64,000 bases of DNA from Thunnus maccoyii. Its lineage: Eukaryota > Chordata > Actinopteri > Scombriformes > Scombridae. Position 1 is the first letter of the stretch, and every line of letters begins with the position of its first letter. The notes below the pieces were generated by a model. It made no database searches. It was not told the DNA's origin and worked only from the letters and a program-made list of their open reading frames with translations. Shown here piece after piece: positions 36,901-48,455 of this stretch. Location of the stretch: positions 16,911,155-16,975,154 of the forward strand of contig NC_056544.1 of assembly GCF_910596095.1 (NCBI RefSeq), given 5' to 3'. A program made the position numbers and the translations under genes.

Positions 36901-39724
36901 ACCAAGTAACATCACAAAATAACATTACTACTATATTAAATTAAGGACAAACCACACTATCCTCTAAAAGCATATCAGATTTACACACAAACATCTACAT
37001 AACTATAGTTTATCTTATTACTGGCTCAGGTAAAAGTACAACAGAATAAACTAACTGTTAAACACACAACTGCCTCATTTTTCACAGCAAAGAACTAAGT
37101 TTAGAATAGACGTAGCACAGAGGAATTTAGAACATAAGTGAAACACAAACTAACACTAAACTGAACTTAAACACTATCTGAAACATGTATGATATATACA
37201 ATAAATACATCAAATGATAACCTACTATTCAGTTTTCTTTCACATATGCAAGGAATATTCTTATCTGTTTGTCTTTAATTTTTTCATGAGGTCAACATTT
37301 TGGGAAACAAACTTACTTGCTTTCTTTCCAGGAATGAAATGAAAAGATTGATATAAATCTCCTCTTGTCTGTGTCAAGTATACAGCTGATGTCTGACATG
37401 GTTAGCTTAGCTTAGCATAAAGACTGGAAACTCGGGGAAGCAGCTAGCCTAACAATGACTTCAAGGCTGACTTATTTAAACAATGGATCTTGTTTGTTTA
37501 ACATTCACATGAACGTTAATATAAAAGCACCAGTTGTGATTTAAATTGGATTTATTTGTATCAGCACATAATTTCTTCCCCCTTAAACATGTTTTTATAT
37601 TCCCCCAGTTTTCAGTCTTTATGGTAAACTAGGTTAATCTCCCATTTCAAGCTCTATACTTGAAGTACAGACCTGAGATTGATATTGATCTTCTCATCTC
37701 ACTCACAGAAAGAAGTGTATTTCCCAAAATGTTGAACTATTCCTTTAATTATCATGTCAGGAATTGGTCCAGTAGCAGGGGCATGCTGGGAATCATACAT
37801 AACACAATCACTCACAAAGCCATCTACAGTTACAGCCCATCATACTCGCCTGCATATTGCAACCTGAGAGTTCCTCCCTCTGTTTGTGTATGAGAGCTCC
37901 TCACTCTGTGTTTCTCTCCTGGGCATCCTCATGATGAAGCCAAACAGACCCCTATTACCTGATAGTCTTAGATGTACAGCTAGTGTTTCACCCCTAAACA
38001 AAGGATGTGCTGGGTCCATAAGCCTGCTCTGATCCCAGGGCCTTCTCCTGGGAAGCTCCCTGCCCCACATAACTTAGGGCAGGGATATACAGTAGATGCC
38101 TGATATAGACCAGGGACTGGGGTCAAAACAGGATTTTGGGTTATTTACTCTGTGGTGTGTTTGTTGTGCATATTCAGGAAATACAAGGAGGGATTTTTTT
38201 AGAGAGAAAACAAAGTCTCCAGTGAAAGCTGGCCAAACATTCTCTGGCCATGTTTCAACATGAAAACAAAGGCTGACTGAGTGATAATAGAGACTCACAC
38301 ATCACTTTCTCTTTAGCAGAAAGAAGGCCAGGGACATTAAATCCCTCACAATGTGTGTCAAAAACAAGTTGTGCTATTTGTGAAGTATATTTCTGACACA
38401 AAGTGTGCTCTTTCCTGCACCAGCCCACCACAGTGTTCAGCCCGTTTATCGCTCCTCACACCTGTCCTTTTGTTTGCCTTCCTCCCTTTGCAGTGCAATG
38501 GCACCTGTGGTGACATCATGACACGGTCCTTCTCCACATTCTGAGCTTAGGGCATTGTGGCTTCTTATAAGTGTGAAACCCAACCCACCTTAAGGAGTGG
38601 GCCTTTCTCCAAGCCTTTGTGTCAAGACATTCCTCACATAGACTCCTCCTGCCCCCTCAGAGGCGCTTCTGTTGAATCATAATCCCATTCATCTCTGGAG
38701 AGATTGAATGTAGCAATTTAATATGTTTTATGTAACTCTTCAAGGCTGGGAAATTACATGTTGACTGAACAAACACTCAAAGCTGTTATTTAGGTCAGAC
38801 CAAACATTGTGTGTCAAATAGAAGACAGTTTTGCTAAAATAGATCACAGACTATTGTGAGGAATTAACTATCTTATATCTCTTTCTATATCTTGTATTTG
38901 TTATTTTTTTCTAACAGGAGGAGATCTATCCAATGAATTAGTACGCCACTTCCTGATTGAGTGTACACAGAAAGGGGTTCGGTTGAAGGGTTGCCCCAAT
39001 GAGCCGTATTTTGGTGAGTGCCCACTTTATTAAAACCTTTGTGTACATAGTTGGCTTACAACAGTGACGCCACCTGGTTAAATTACACCAAAGATCAGCA
39101 CTTTACGCACAATACTGCCCTCTATTGGTCTGTGGTGCATTGTACCACTGGATGGTGGTTGGTTCTGCAGCATAACATGACAGATCATTGCACCTGGCAC
39201 TTAAATTTCTAACCTGAATTATATGGTTTTTTCCTGCTTAGAGTCTTAAAGTTGCATGATTTTAAGCTTTTATGAGTATATTACAAGAAACTATTCAAGC
39301 TGATACTAAAAGATTACATGGATTATCAATCAAATCAGATCATATTTACTTGTATACAGCTGTATTGCTTACTATATGGTTTACTTATTCTAATTCTTGT
39401 TTTTCTATATTTAGTGTTACCTTTGCATTGTGTGCTCTTTTTTCTTTTTTCAAATATATAAATGATGTATATGACAGTTTTTCTTTTTTCTATTGTTTTC
39501 TTTTTCTTTTAAAGCAAACAGTTATTGTAAGATTAAAAATCTGCATTCATGCAGTAAACTATTAAAAATAAGAAATTGATGTGTCAATAAGCATCAAATC
39601 TCTGTAATTTTGATTGTATATGCTGTTGTTTTACAGGAAGCTTAACTGCGCTGGTCTGCCAACATTCAATCACACCCTTGGCCCTGCCCTGTAAACTAAT
39701 TATACCAGACAGAGGTAAACATTG

Positions 39725-39797
<73 letters not shown>

Positions 39798-42350
39798 GTT
39801 GTACTGTTTTAATTTCTCAGGGAAGGTTACGGTCAAAGTAGAAAATGAATATTATTTAGGTTTCGTAGCTACCTACTGCATATCTGTCAGTCTGTCTATT
39901 TTTCTGTCTGGCAAGTTAATAATTTAATTTGTTGATGTAGCTGTGGTGGTTTTGAATAAATAATCTCACCGGCATTTTTGCTTTTCTTGTTTATAGATCC
40001 TTTAGAAGATGTTGTGGAGAATACCTCACAATCAGTCACCAACTCTGCTGCTGAGCTGCTAAAACAGGGAGCAGGTAATCAAGCATCTGAGATCACTTTC
40101 TGTGAATAGCCACTGTGACAAAGCAACAGTGGGACTGTACACAAACGCTGACACTATCAGTGGATGTAAACAGTTCTGTGACATTTGGAAATGGATGCAT
40201 GTACTCATAACTTTTTTCCTTGTCTTCTTATTATGATCTGTGACACCTTGTCAGTGTGCCCCTGAATACAATTGCTCGACAGTCATTTGCTTTTATATGT
40301 TCCTACAGCCTGTAATGTGTGGTACCTGGGCTCTGTGGAGATGGAGTCCCTGACGGGGGTCCAGGCAGTGCAGAAAGCCACAAGTATGACTCTGAGCTCC
40401 AACCCCCTACCAACGTCTACTGTGGTCCACTTCAAGGTGTCCTCCCAGGGTATCACCCTCACTGACAACCAGAGGAAGTGAGTGCAACGCACGCACACAC
40501 ACAAACATCATACATACCTGCAAAGACACAATTCTTACAATAACTGTCACCTTGTCTCTTTTTAGACTCTTCTTCAGGAGGCATTACAATGTCAATACAG
40601 TCATATTTTGTGCATTGGACCCTCAAGATAGAAAGTGAGTATTGCTGATTTCAAGTTAAAACATGTCATTTAAGGGTTTTCGGAATGCTGGTCAAGGTTA
40701 TTGTTATACCAACCTGTTATTATTAAGAATGCGGGGTATGACAAAATGTGTCCTTTACATCATTATTATTATTAGAACCAGGGCAGGAAATGATAGAGGC
40801 AAAGGAATATCGAAAAACTTACTATGAGAATAAAATGCTAATTTTGAATGTGAAGGTGGACAGAAAGGTTCAATGTATTAAACAAGCTCTAATAAACCAA
40901 TGACACTGTCCTCTTTTCACTGATCACAGGTGGAAAAAAGATGGCTGCCCTTCAGCAAAGTAAGTAAATTATTATTATTTTCTGCATACCTACAACTAGA
41001 ACGGCATTAATCCAGTTATTTTTAAAGGGACTTTGGGTCAGTTTGAAGTGGTTGACAGTACTCCAACAGTAAGTTGCACTACTGTCGGTTATGGAATCAC
41101 TGCGCTCAGCTAGAGCTGCTGGTCAGTCCTCAGCCCTTTTGCTACTGGACCTGTCAGCTGCCTTTGATAGAGTTGACCACCAGCTCCTCCTATCCACACT
41201 CACTGAGCTTGGTATCTCAGGATCCACCCTCCGCTGGTTTATGTCCTACCTGTCAGGGAGATATAATAGAGTATCTTGGAATGGAGAAATGTCCAAACTG
41301 CACAGCTTATCCACAGGGGTTCCTCAAGGGTCAGTGCTTGGTCCCCTCCTTTTCTCATTATACACCACCTCACTTGGCGCAATCATCCACTCCCATGGTT
41401 TCTCATACCACTGCTATGTTGATGATACCCAGCTCTTCCTGTCATTCCCACCGGAAGATCATTCAGTCTCCGTTAGGATCTCTTCATGCCTTGCTGATAT
41501 ATTGGCATGGATGAAAGAACGCCACCTTCAGCTTAACCTCTCTAAAACCGAGCTCCTTGTCATACCAGCCAGTCCTTTCATACAACAAAACATCAGCAAC
41601 CAGCTCGAATCAACCCAACCCAAATGCTGCCCGCATCAAATTCAAAAATTCAAAACCCTGACACTTGCTTACAAAATAGCAACTAAAATGGCTCCTGCCT
41701 ACCTGAACTCCCTCATTCGGGTCTACACTCCCTCCCGCCCATTACGCTCTGCCAACGAAAGGCGCCTGGTACCACCACCACAACAGGGCCCTAAGTCACT
41801 AGCTAGACTCTTCTCCTCTGTAGTTCCCCGGTGGTGGAACGAGTTACCAAACTCTGTTCGATCTGCAGAGTCCCTCTCAATCTTTAAGAAAAGACTTAAG
41901 ACCAAGCTCTTTTGCGAACACCTCTGCACTCGATGAACTGTAGGGTGAAAAAAAAACAAAACAAAAAAAAAACCCCAAAAAAACATACTTCTATGCACTC
42001 TATGCACTCTAATCATTGCCTGTTGGCATCTATGTCCTATTGGGCCCAAACTTAAGCTTTATGGCACTTACTCGTGTTGTTGTCTCCTGACTGGATCCTT
42101 GCTTGTGTTGTATCAGTCTCATATGTACGTCGCTTTTGATAAAAGCATCTGCTAAATGAAATGTAATGTAATGTAATGTAAAAGTTCTTTGCTCCACCTC
42201 TGCAGGATCTTCGGCTTTGTGGCGAGGAAAACGGGCACTTCCATGGACAATGTATGTCACCTGTTTGCCGAGCACGACCCCGAGCAGCCAGCGAGTGCTA
42301 TTGTCAACTTTGTGTCCAAGGTGATGATTGGCTCGCAGAAGAGTAAGTAG
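17328..42350 (+). CDS. tns3: tensin-3 (focal-adhesion PTP/C2-SH2-PTB adaptor)
   Basis: Tensin-3 bridges integrin beta tails and actin at focal and fibrillar adhesions and binds phosphotyrosine partners. Coding exons: 17310-17477 (ATG 17328), 17727-17777, 17932-18054, 18640-18704, 19781-19864, 20665-20777, 21300-21360, 21560-21635, 21725-21854, 22112-22177, 23371-23472, 28129-29319, 32788-32945, 33041-33173, 33285-33368, 35079-35211, 35459-36021, 36133-36219, 36330-36461, 38918-39013, 39637-39714, 39997-40074, 40309-40477, 40566-40634, 40930-40959 and 42206-42350 (TAG). They total 4167 nt (1388 aa), all GT-AG and phase-consistent; human TNS3 is about 1445 aa. The start [16 protein letters not shown], the linker ETDILDDE...[15 protein letters not shown] and the ending [10 protein letters not shown] follow TNS3 rather than TNS1, TNS2 or TNS4. 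Teleosts may carry two tns3 copies; I cannot tell which this is. Confidence 0.96.
22755..23163. mobile_element. MITE with long terminal inverted repeats, expanded by an AT microsatellite
   Basis: The left end (TTTTAAAAGGAATAGTACAA...) and the reverse complement of the right end (CCTTAAAGAAATAGTTGGAC...) align for about 55 bp with mismatches. Both reach the shared inner motif TTG(T)GCCAA(G/A)AGT. The interior has GTTAGCTTAGCTAAACATAAAGACTGG. No ORF is present, so it is a non-autonomous DNA element. No convincing target-site duplication is visible. Confidence 0.75.
22974..23059. repeat. AT microsatellite followed by a perfect 44-bp palindrome
   Basis: A TA run (22974-23016) leads into 15-bp arms, AGTTTGCTTAGCCAT (23016-23030) and its exact reverse complement (23045-23059). 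An (AT)7 centre separates the arms. The whole 23016-23059 segment equals its own reverse complement. Confidence 0.95.
23473..28128 (+). other. tns3: tns3 intron between the C2 and linker exons
   Basis: This 4.7-kb intron has CA-rich stretches (24103-24156), a T run (24353-24365) and a CT-rich tract (26400-26450). I found no phase-1 exon encoding the short GPxDGSLYAKV segment that mammalian tensins carry here. The long plus-strand ORF at 26329-27069 is low-complexity and not supported. Confidence 0.6.
28129..29319 (+). other. tns3: tns3 large linker exon
   Basis: This 1191-nt exon begins at the acceptor TTTTACAG in phase 1. It encodes the disordered Ser/Pro-rich tensin centre: [62 protein letters not shown] and [16 protein letters not shown]. 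All of these are TNS3 landmarks. It also has the TLDID-type helix [20 protein letters not shown] and a poly-Asn stretch. It ends CAGACAG|GTAAGA. Confidence 0.93.
29320..32787 (+). other. tns3: tns3 intron after the large linker exon
   Basis: This is AT-rich unique sequence with no supportable exon and no clear transposon. A short palindrome, GCATCACTGTGATGC, is at 31913-31927. ORFs here are short and unlike known proteins. Confidence 0.55.
32788..36021 (+). other. tns3: tns3 Ser/Pro-rich linker exons
   Basis: Five exons (32788-32945, 33041-33173, 33285-33368, 35079-35211, 35459-36021) encode low-complexity linker. Conserved islands include [29 protein letters not shown] and [22 protein letters not shown]. 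The last matches mammalian TNS3 directly upstream of SH2. The intron 33369-35078 holds the TG repeat at 33928-33979 and nothing else I can support. Confidence 0.9.
33928..33979 (+). repeat. (TG)n microsatellite
   Basis: About 26 uninterrupted TG units lie in a tns3 intron. ORFs reading through it on both strands are artefacts of the repeat. Confidence 0.98.
36462..38917 (+). other. tns3: tns3 intron inside the SH2 region
   Basis: This 2.5-kb intron has AT-rich sequence to about 37270, a MITE at about 37274-37748, then unremarkable sequence. No exon is visible. Confidence 0.6.
37274..37748. mobile_element. second MITE copy of the GCTAAGC-core family
   Basis: TCAACATTTTGGGAAA at 37292-37307 recurs exactly as its reverse complement at 37720-37735, giving terminal inverted repeats. 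The inside has GTTAGCTTAGCTTAGCATAAAGACTGG (37400-37426) and, in reverse sense, CAGTCTTTATGGTAAACTAGG (37613-37633). The right end, AACTATTCCTTTAA, matches the element at 22755-23163. Confidence 0.75.
39725..39792 (+). repeat. (CT)n(CA)n microsatellite just after a tns3 donor
   Basis: A short CT run grades into about 28 CA units, starting some 10-20 nt after the 5' splice site at 39714. ORFs through it on either strand are repeat artefacts. Confidence 0.97.
39997..42350 (+). other. tns3: tns3 PTB domain exons and C terminus
   Basis: Exons 39997-40074, 40309-40477, 40566-40634, 40930-40959 and 42206-42350 encode [64 protein letters not shown] and FGFVARK...[24 protein letters not shown]. This is the tensin PTB fold that binds NPxY tails of beta integrins. 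The protein ends GSQKSK, where mammalian TNS3 ends GSPKKV. The stop codon lies inside a GTAAGTAG string that looks like a donor. Confidence 0.95.
41060..42180 (+). mobile_element. 5'-truncated, internally deleted L2/Maui-like LINE
   Basis: The ORF at 41091-41936 (281 codons) encodes reverse-transcriptase blocks: [18 protein letters not shown], the [16 protein letters not shown] block and the catalytic YVDDTQLF. Then an abrupt jump near 41586-41640 leads to the C-terminal tail ([15 protein letters not shown]... [24 protein letters not shown]). The RT palm end and thumb are missing, and no endonuclease domain is present, so it is inactive. The 3' end (GCATCTGCTAAATGAAATG, then TGTAATG repeats) is typical of the L2 group. 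The 5' limit is approximate, based on RT-like frame ([12 protein letters not shown]) around 41070. Its ORF is independent of the host gene. Confidence 0.88.
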
Positions 42351-43372
42351 GCCTGCTTCAAACTGAGCTGATCTCCTGGAGAGACTGGAAACAAGATATA
42401 ACACTGAAAGGCCGGATGGTAACTAAGGACGTTTTATGAAATTTAAAGACTGAAGATGGCGATTACCTGGATATTAATCCTGGATATTAACTGGATGTTG
42501 CATTCTAAATAATCGCTTACCAGCACCAGGACATTTAATGACATATTTTAACAGAAAAAAATGTAAAAATCCTTCTGTGTAATTGTGTATTTTTTTTAAT
42601 CAACTGTAGAGTAGCCATTTAAGAAAACAAGAAAATAATTAAGATGTGTGTAATCCTTTTCTACAGATACAACTGTCATGACTTATACATTTAGAAATAT
42701 TCATTCTCAAAACATATTTTAAATACATAACACAATGGCTGGTTTTTTTAACAAGCATGGCATTTTTTTTCTGGAGAAGTCAAGAAAACCCTATCGTGTT
42801 GCATGTAAAACTTTTTTGTTATATTAAACCAAAACAAACTTCAATAAAGGTATTAACATTGTACAGAGTTGTAGCCGATATAGAAGCACCTCTATGCTGC
42901 TGCATCTGTCCAGCATGCAGTATTTTCTTGTGGAGTTACAAATGTGCAAAAGCATTGCAGCAAATATGTATAATTTGGATTTTTGGGAAAGCTAGCTACA
43001 TTACATACATCTTATTTTATCTATGCAATGTAAAATGTCTATTTTTTTAAACCATAGCCTACTATACATGTGCAGCATGTGGCTTCTCTGAACATGTTAA
43101 ATCATTTTCCTCTATTTGATGTATGTGAATATGACCACTTTTAAAGGAACATTTTAATGAAAATGTGTGTGTGTGTGTGTGCGTTCGTGTGTGATGAAAT
43201 GAGAGAAACCATAGAAAAATATTATAAGTAAACCCTAATATATATATATTGACTTGACATGAGCTGGTTAAAAACACATCAGTACTCGTAGTGGCGTTCC
43301 ACTCACCGCAAACAGCACTGCAGTGTTTCAGTATCAGAAATATATCAGTATCCATGATTTTGTACATTATTT

Positions 43373-43407
<35 letters not shown>

Positions 43408-43905
43408 CAGGCTGCTATATTGAGAGAACAAATGCTATAATTGCATTAGTGTTTTTACAGTTTCTTAGAAGAAAAAAAAGCGCTCAGTGTTGGAATTGCA
43501 CAAAAACATTTCAGATTTGACACACTCAATTAGTCATCTGTCAATGATATATACAAATAAACTTGCTCTGGGACAAAGGTAAAGCTGTATTATCGATTGC
43601 TTGTTGATATTGTATATGAGATGATGACCATAAAAATTCATTCCTTACCTTTTGTGTTGGGCAGCCATTTTATCCATAGAGGGACCTACCACCACAATAA
43701 AGCTGTGTTAATATTCTTACATTGATTATGTATGCGTTTTTTATGTTGTTATCATATTCATGACCTTTAACCTGTACCTCATACAGTACTAATAGCATAC
43801 AATACTGGACCTCTGTTTATAACATGCTACATGTGAACAGTTTATTTGTATATTGACATTGCATTGTTTGATGTGTTCTGTAAATAAACAAAAGGAAACA
43901 TTTAT
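42351..43905 (+). other. tns3: tns3 3' UTR with poly(A) signals
   Basis: AT-rich sequence follows the stop. AATAAA hexamers occur near 43554, near 43693 and at 43883-43888; the last is the most distal clear signal. A T27 run spans 43375-43401. The boundary is inferred from the last hexamer. Confidence 0.6.
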
Positions 43906-46900
43906 GCAGTCTTTTGGATCCATTGAATATGATGCACAGGTCTGTTGGGGATCAGACTTTGGCTGGTCTAATCCTCAGCCACAACAACTCGAGTATGAGT
44001 CACAGGCAGGTTTTTAAGCTTCATTGTCTTCCAGTAGTAGTCGCTGAACTTGCAATACAAAGATTTGAAAACAGTAAGCAGATCATGACACCTTGCCCTA
44101 GGGTCAGTAATGACAAACCCCTGATGGAAACACCTAAATTAGCAGCTTCAGTTCAATTTGCAGCCAGCAGAGGACACTAGCAACACAAAACTTTTGAACC
44201 CTGTACAAGATTGTGGAGTCAAGTGGAGTGGCTCAGTGACGTGGCTTATTTCCCCAGTGAAAATTAACTTTCTTAGCCATTGCTCAGGGGTGAAATAGTC
44301 ACGTTAAATGGACTTAAGTGGACCACCAGCACATCTTTTAATAAGGCTTCTTGCCTCAGATGTCTATTTCTCTCTCTGTACATACGCACAGATGCAACAC
44401 GCACATGTCCACTGTCTCGTTTGTGAAGTGCAGTAAAAGAGGTTTTTACCTCCTCACAAGCCTGGACAGGTTTGCTCTAATGGTGCTAAGAGGGAATAAA
44501 ATTGCAGAGCCAAAGAGGGAGGAAAGGTGTAATGGGGACCCTCCTCCTCCTCCCCCCCTCCTTCACTACTGTCCCTCTGCAGGTGGTGAAAGTGAAGAAT
44601 TCCCGGGGAGGGCAGGAAGGAAGTGAAAGCCCAGGTGTGGCGACTGCAGACTGCTGCAGAGCCCGTCTTCCTCTGTTATTTAGTGCGGAGTGGCCTTGAA
44701 ATAAAAGAAGCCGGGGAAAGTCCAGAAAACCAGGCAACATTATTAGACTACAGAGGAACCTGTCAGGAGAGACAATATTTCACATAGGTAATAACAGTGT
44801 GTGCACATGAGAGTTATGTAGGCCCCAACTCTCAATAATTCCCTATCAAACTTGATTTATATGACTTAATATATACTATTATCAAGCCGATTAATGACAT
44901 AGGAGAAGTCCTTACAAGAAAAACATACAAGAAATTGCCTAAGAGCAGAATTAGACCTATTTTCCAACCCTTAATCTAACCATGACCATTGCTGGTGAGC
45001 TTCTGTAATTCTAATAATAATGCTATTGTGTTGACATGTCTGACCTGACCAGAGACCCATAACAGACACTGATTAAGCCTTTCACATACAGAACGTCTGT
45101 CTCAATAAATGCCAGCTTTCTAATACACTTCACAGATCTATATTGTTCACTTCTAGCCAATCAAGTTTCATTTTGTGGACAATATGGAGGTTGAAAGGCC
45201 CTGTTTATCAGGCTGACGGAGCTCATTCTCATTCCTCTGAGCACCCCAGCTCGGCAGCATTTTTACGGCCACTTAATTAGAGGGGCAGGGCTCATCTCTT
45301 TCCTCTGAGGCAGAACAAAGGTTGGGGAGCAAAAAATAGAAAGTGCATTCTGGGATGGCTGCACAATTTGAGGCCCCTGTTTGGTTTTCAACAGACGCTG
45401 AAATCTTGAAAAGACACTGTGAGATATGGGCTTTCTCATCAGGCCATGTAATAGTTCAGGTCAGGTCAAGATGAGGAGATGTTATGGAGTGAAGTTGACA
45501 CTCTACACCATTAATGGATCAATCATTAGTCATGAATGAGCAGTTGAGTAAATCTAATATTTTTCTCCAGAATCAAAGTTCATGCATAGTGTCGAAGCTG
45601 CAAATTTCTGTGCCCAACATAGACTGACTGCACTGGAAGTAAAGGTGACCCATTAACTGGAAGTTCACAAGATGCTTTCTCTCTTTACTCCCAGATGTCA
45701 GCGAGCTGAAGCCTTGGAGGGTTCTCAATAGGCCATGGTCACTGGACTGGAAACAACAAGCAGTAAGGTCAAGCGTTGCCTTTGTGAAGTGAATTTGTGT
45801 TTACATGGTTTGAGTGGAGGTGTAAAGTAAGTGGTACCTTTTTTTGTGTGTGATCAATTAGTTTTATTGAGATTTAAACGCAATTATACTGCATAGGAAT
45901 GGGGCTGCAAATTTGTTAAGCCACAAAAAAGTAAATAAATGTTAGCTCAAATGTCCATGCATTAATCAAAAAAGATTAACAAGCAGGCGAAAATGAAAAA
46001 TTCAAGCATCTGTTTTGAACCCCACTTGGTTGCCCATGAAATCTGAGAATATTATTATGAAATATGTGGTGATTGAAGACACCGGTTCGGAATAATTTTG
46101 TAGAGCCGAACAGTGATTACTTCTTTAATGATACAGCCAAATTTCTTTTGTGATTGTTGGATGTTGGAGTGGATCAGGTCTTGTAACCTGTGAGGATACA
46201 CAATGTTCTCTTCTATTGGCCCCAAAGACACATGAGCAGTAGGATTGAACTATTTGGAGACAGGATGCAGTACAAATGACCAGTAATACCACAGGAAGTT
46301 GGGGAGACCAAATCTCCCTTCCGTTTTTGTCTTTTGAGGGTTTGGGTTTGAGTCTGGATTTTTTTTTCTCTCATAAAAATTAGAGAGTGGAATTTTTCCC
46401 AGTGGTCTGTAGGTGGTGGTAAAGGTAACAGAGCTAAGAAAATTGATTTGAGGGAAGACATTCATTGTAAAAAAAAAAAAAAGAGAGATGCAAGAGTGAA
46501 ATGATAAGGAGGGGATTTTCCATCTTTGTTAATCAGATTTCACCTCTTCTTTTTTTTTACAGAGGTTTGTACTATTCATTGTTTCCATGTACCCCTGGAA
46601 GACGAAGAAGAAGAAAGAGCCATTTGTCTCTACATACTTCCTCTCTGTAGAAAATATATTAGATTAGTACCTTTCCACAGCTGGGTGAACCTGTCAGTGA
46701 CAGTTTAAACTTTTTATTCAGTGCTCAAGATCCAACAGTGATAACTCTCTGTCTTTTCTCTCCATTTCAGCATCAAACCACATCTTACAGCCACAGACCA
46801 CCATCACTTATAAAGTAAATGGAGCATTATAGGGTCTGCATCTGTAAGGGATATTCCCTCCACCACCAGCTATAATTTTGTCTTTGATGAGCAATGGTGT

Positions 46901-48348
46901 GCCGGTGTAGTATGACACTGTACATGACTTTGCAAGAATAAATGACTTGTATTGCTGTCTTTTTCATTTTTATCTAAATCAATTGACACCATTGTTGTGG
47001 ATAAAAACACTGAAGGAAAAGACTACTAAATACAGCATAAATGAAAAATTACTTTGCACGTAATTGGAAACTGTTTCTACACTATATTATTCTGTTAATA
47101 ACATGACTCAGTGACAGAGCACATCTGAGGAAATGTACATACATGTGTAAAAACATGTTAAAAAGCCCTGATGCGTCTATATGAGACAAACAAATACAGA
47201 CATAGGAAGTGATGCTGTCTGGGGGGGATTCGGGGGCCCAAAGTGAGCGGCGCCACTCTCAGCCCACTTCCGAGCACTCTGCAATCTGTCAGACTGAATG
47301 CTGAGAGCTCCTCTCTCTCCGTCCTCCACTTTGCTCAGGCCTAATTACAGCCTTGGACTGCCTCAGGGGCCAAGCCTCGAGAAATGGGGACCATGACAGC
47401 TCCTCGAACAGACCACTCCAAAAAATAATTAACCGACCCTGGAATTAGATGAAAGGTGACCTTTGCACTTTTGGCTCTTTATTTTGTTCGCCATTCAAAC
47501 CACATCTAATAATCGGATAATTGTTGTTACTCTGTATGAGTGCCAGTCAGAGCAGAATCAAAGGGAAAAGATGATCATATTAATCATAATAGAGACCTTA
47601 GTGTCCAATTCATTTGTGATGAGAGTCTGCTCGAAAACGTCTCAGACAGGGGCAATTATACGAGAGACGGTCATGAGACTATATGGGGGGAAAAAGAAAA
47701 ACAGTGACCATACCAGACTTGTCATGGGATCTGCGGCAGCCTCATTCCCCAACAGTCCCACCCCTCCTCTCTTACTCCAACACACCTACATATAGCACCC
47801 ACACACTCTCTCCACACGCAGAAACACATTAGACCCCCACCACCATCCCAAATTCCAAATAAGAATGGGAAAAGAGTTGATTGTTAGAGAGTGAGGGCTA
47901 TGTACTCACCCATGCATACATACCCTTCTCCTGGGTTAACCCAGACATGTTCTGCAGACCTCCAGCTGATTAAACTATGTGCTTTTCAGTCTTTGAGCTT
48001 TGGCCTTCGCTGCAGATTCTTGTGCTTTCCCCCGTCACTACAGTAACACCATTCCCTCCATCTCTACAGAGCACTTGGATGAGATCACACTCACAGCCAG
48101 TGCTGAGAAGGGTGCAGGAAGAAGCATTGTTACATATTACATAAATCAAAGTAATACACAACACTTACTTCCTAATGAAAGGAATAAATCTCTGTATGTT
48201 GAATTTAAGTTACTTATCCTCAGATGACTAATAATACAGCATGCTAATCATCCGCCAGTAATGTGAACAATATATTATTCCTATCCGCCCCTGATTAACT
48301 CAAGCGAGACTATTCATTCCTAAAAGACATCACCATAAATTTTGTTAT

Positions 48349-48455
48349 AGGTGTAGTTCACCCAAACTACATTTTCACACTTTTCCTTGCAAATGTCCCA
48401 TGCAAAGAGTTTGTAATGTATCAATTTTTTCATGATTCGGGTGAACTGACCCTTT
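48349..48455. mobile_element. short MITE with AGTTCACCC termini
   Basis: AGTTCACCCAAA near the left end pairs with the reverse complement of TTCGGGTGAACT near the right end (11 of 12 bases). The ends sit about 100 bp apart in non-coding AT-rich DNA. Short elements with these termini are common in fish introns. Confidence 0.6.

Larger units (their letters stand above)
36133..39714 (+). other. tns3: tns3 SH2 domain exons
   Basis: Exons 36133-36219, 36330-36461, 38918-39013 and 39637-39714 encode [18 protein letters not shown], the [19 protein letters not shown] core, [19 protein letters not shown] and [18 protein letters not shown]. The phosphotyrosine-binding Arg of FIVRDS is at 36374-36376. 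The domain looks intact. Confidence 0.94.

Noticed and set aside
39584-39796. Cys-Val repeat ORF on the minus strand
   Set aside because: Antisense to a tns3 SH2 exon and its adjacent CA repeat.
41074-41936. Reading the reverse-transcriptase ORF as a tns3 exon or a domesticated gene
   Set aside because: It lies wholly within the last tns3 intron, is internally deleted, has an L2-type 3' tail, and the tns3 frame closes perfectly without it.
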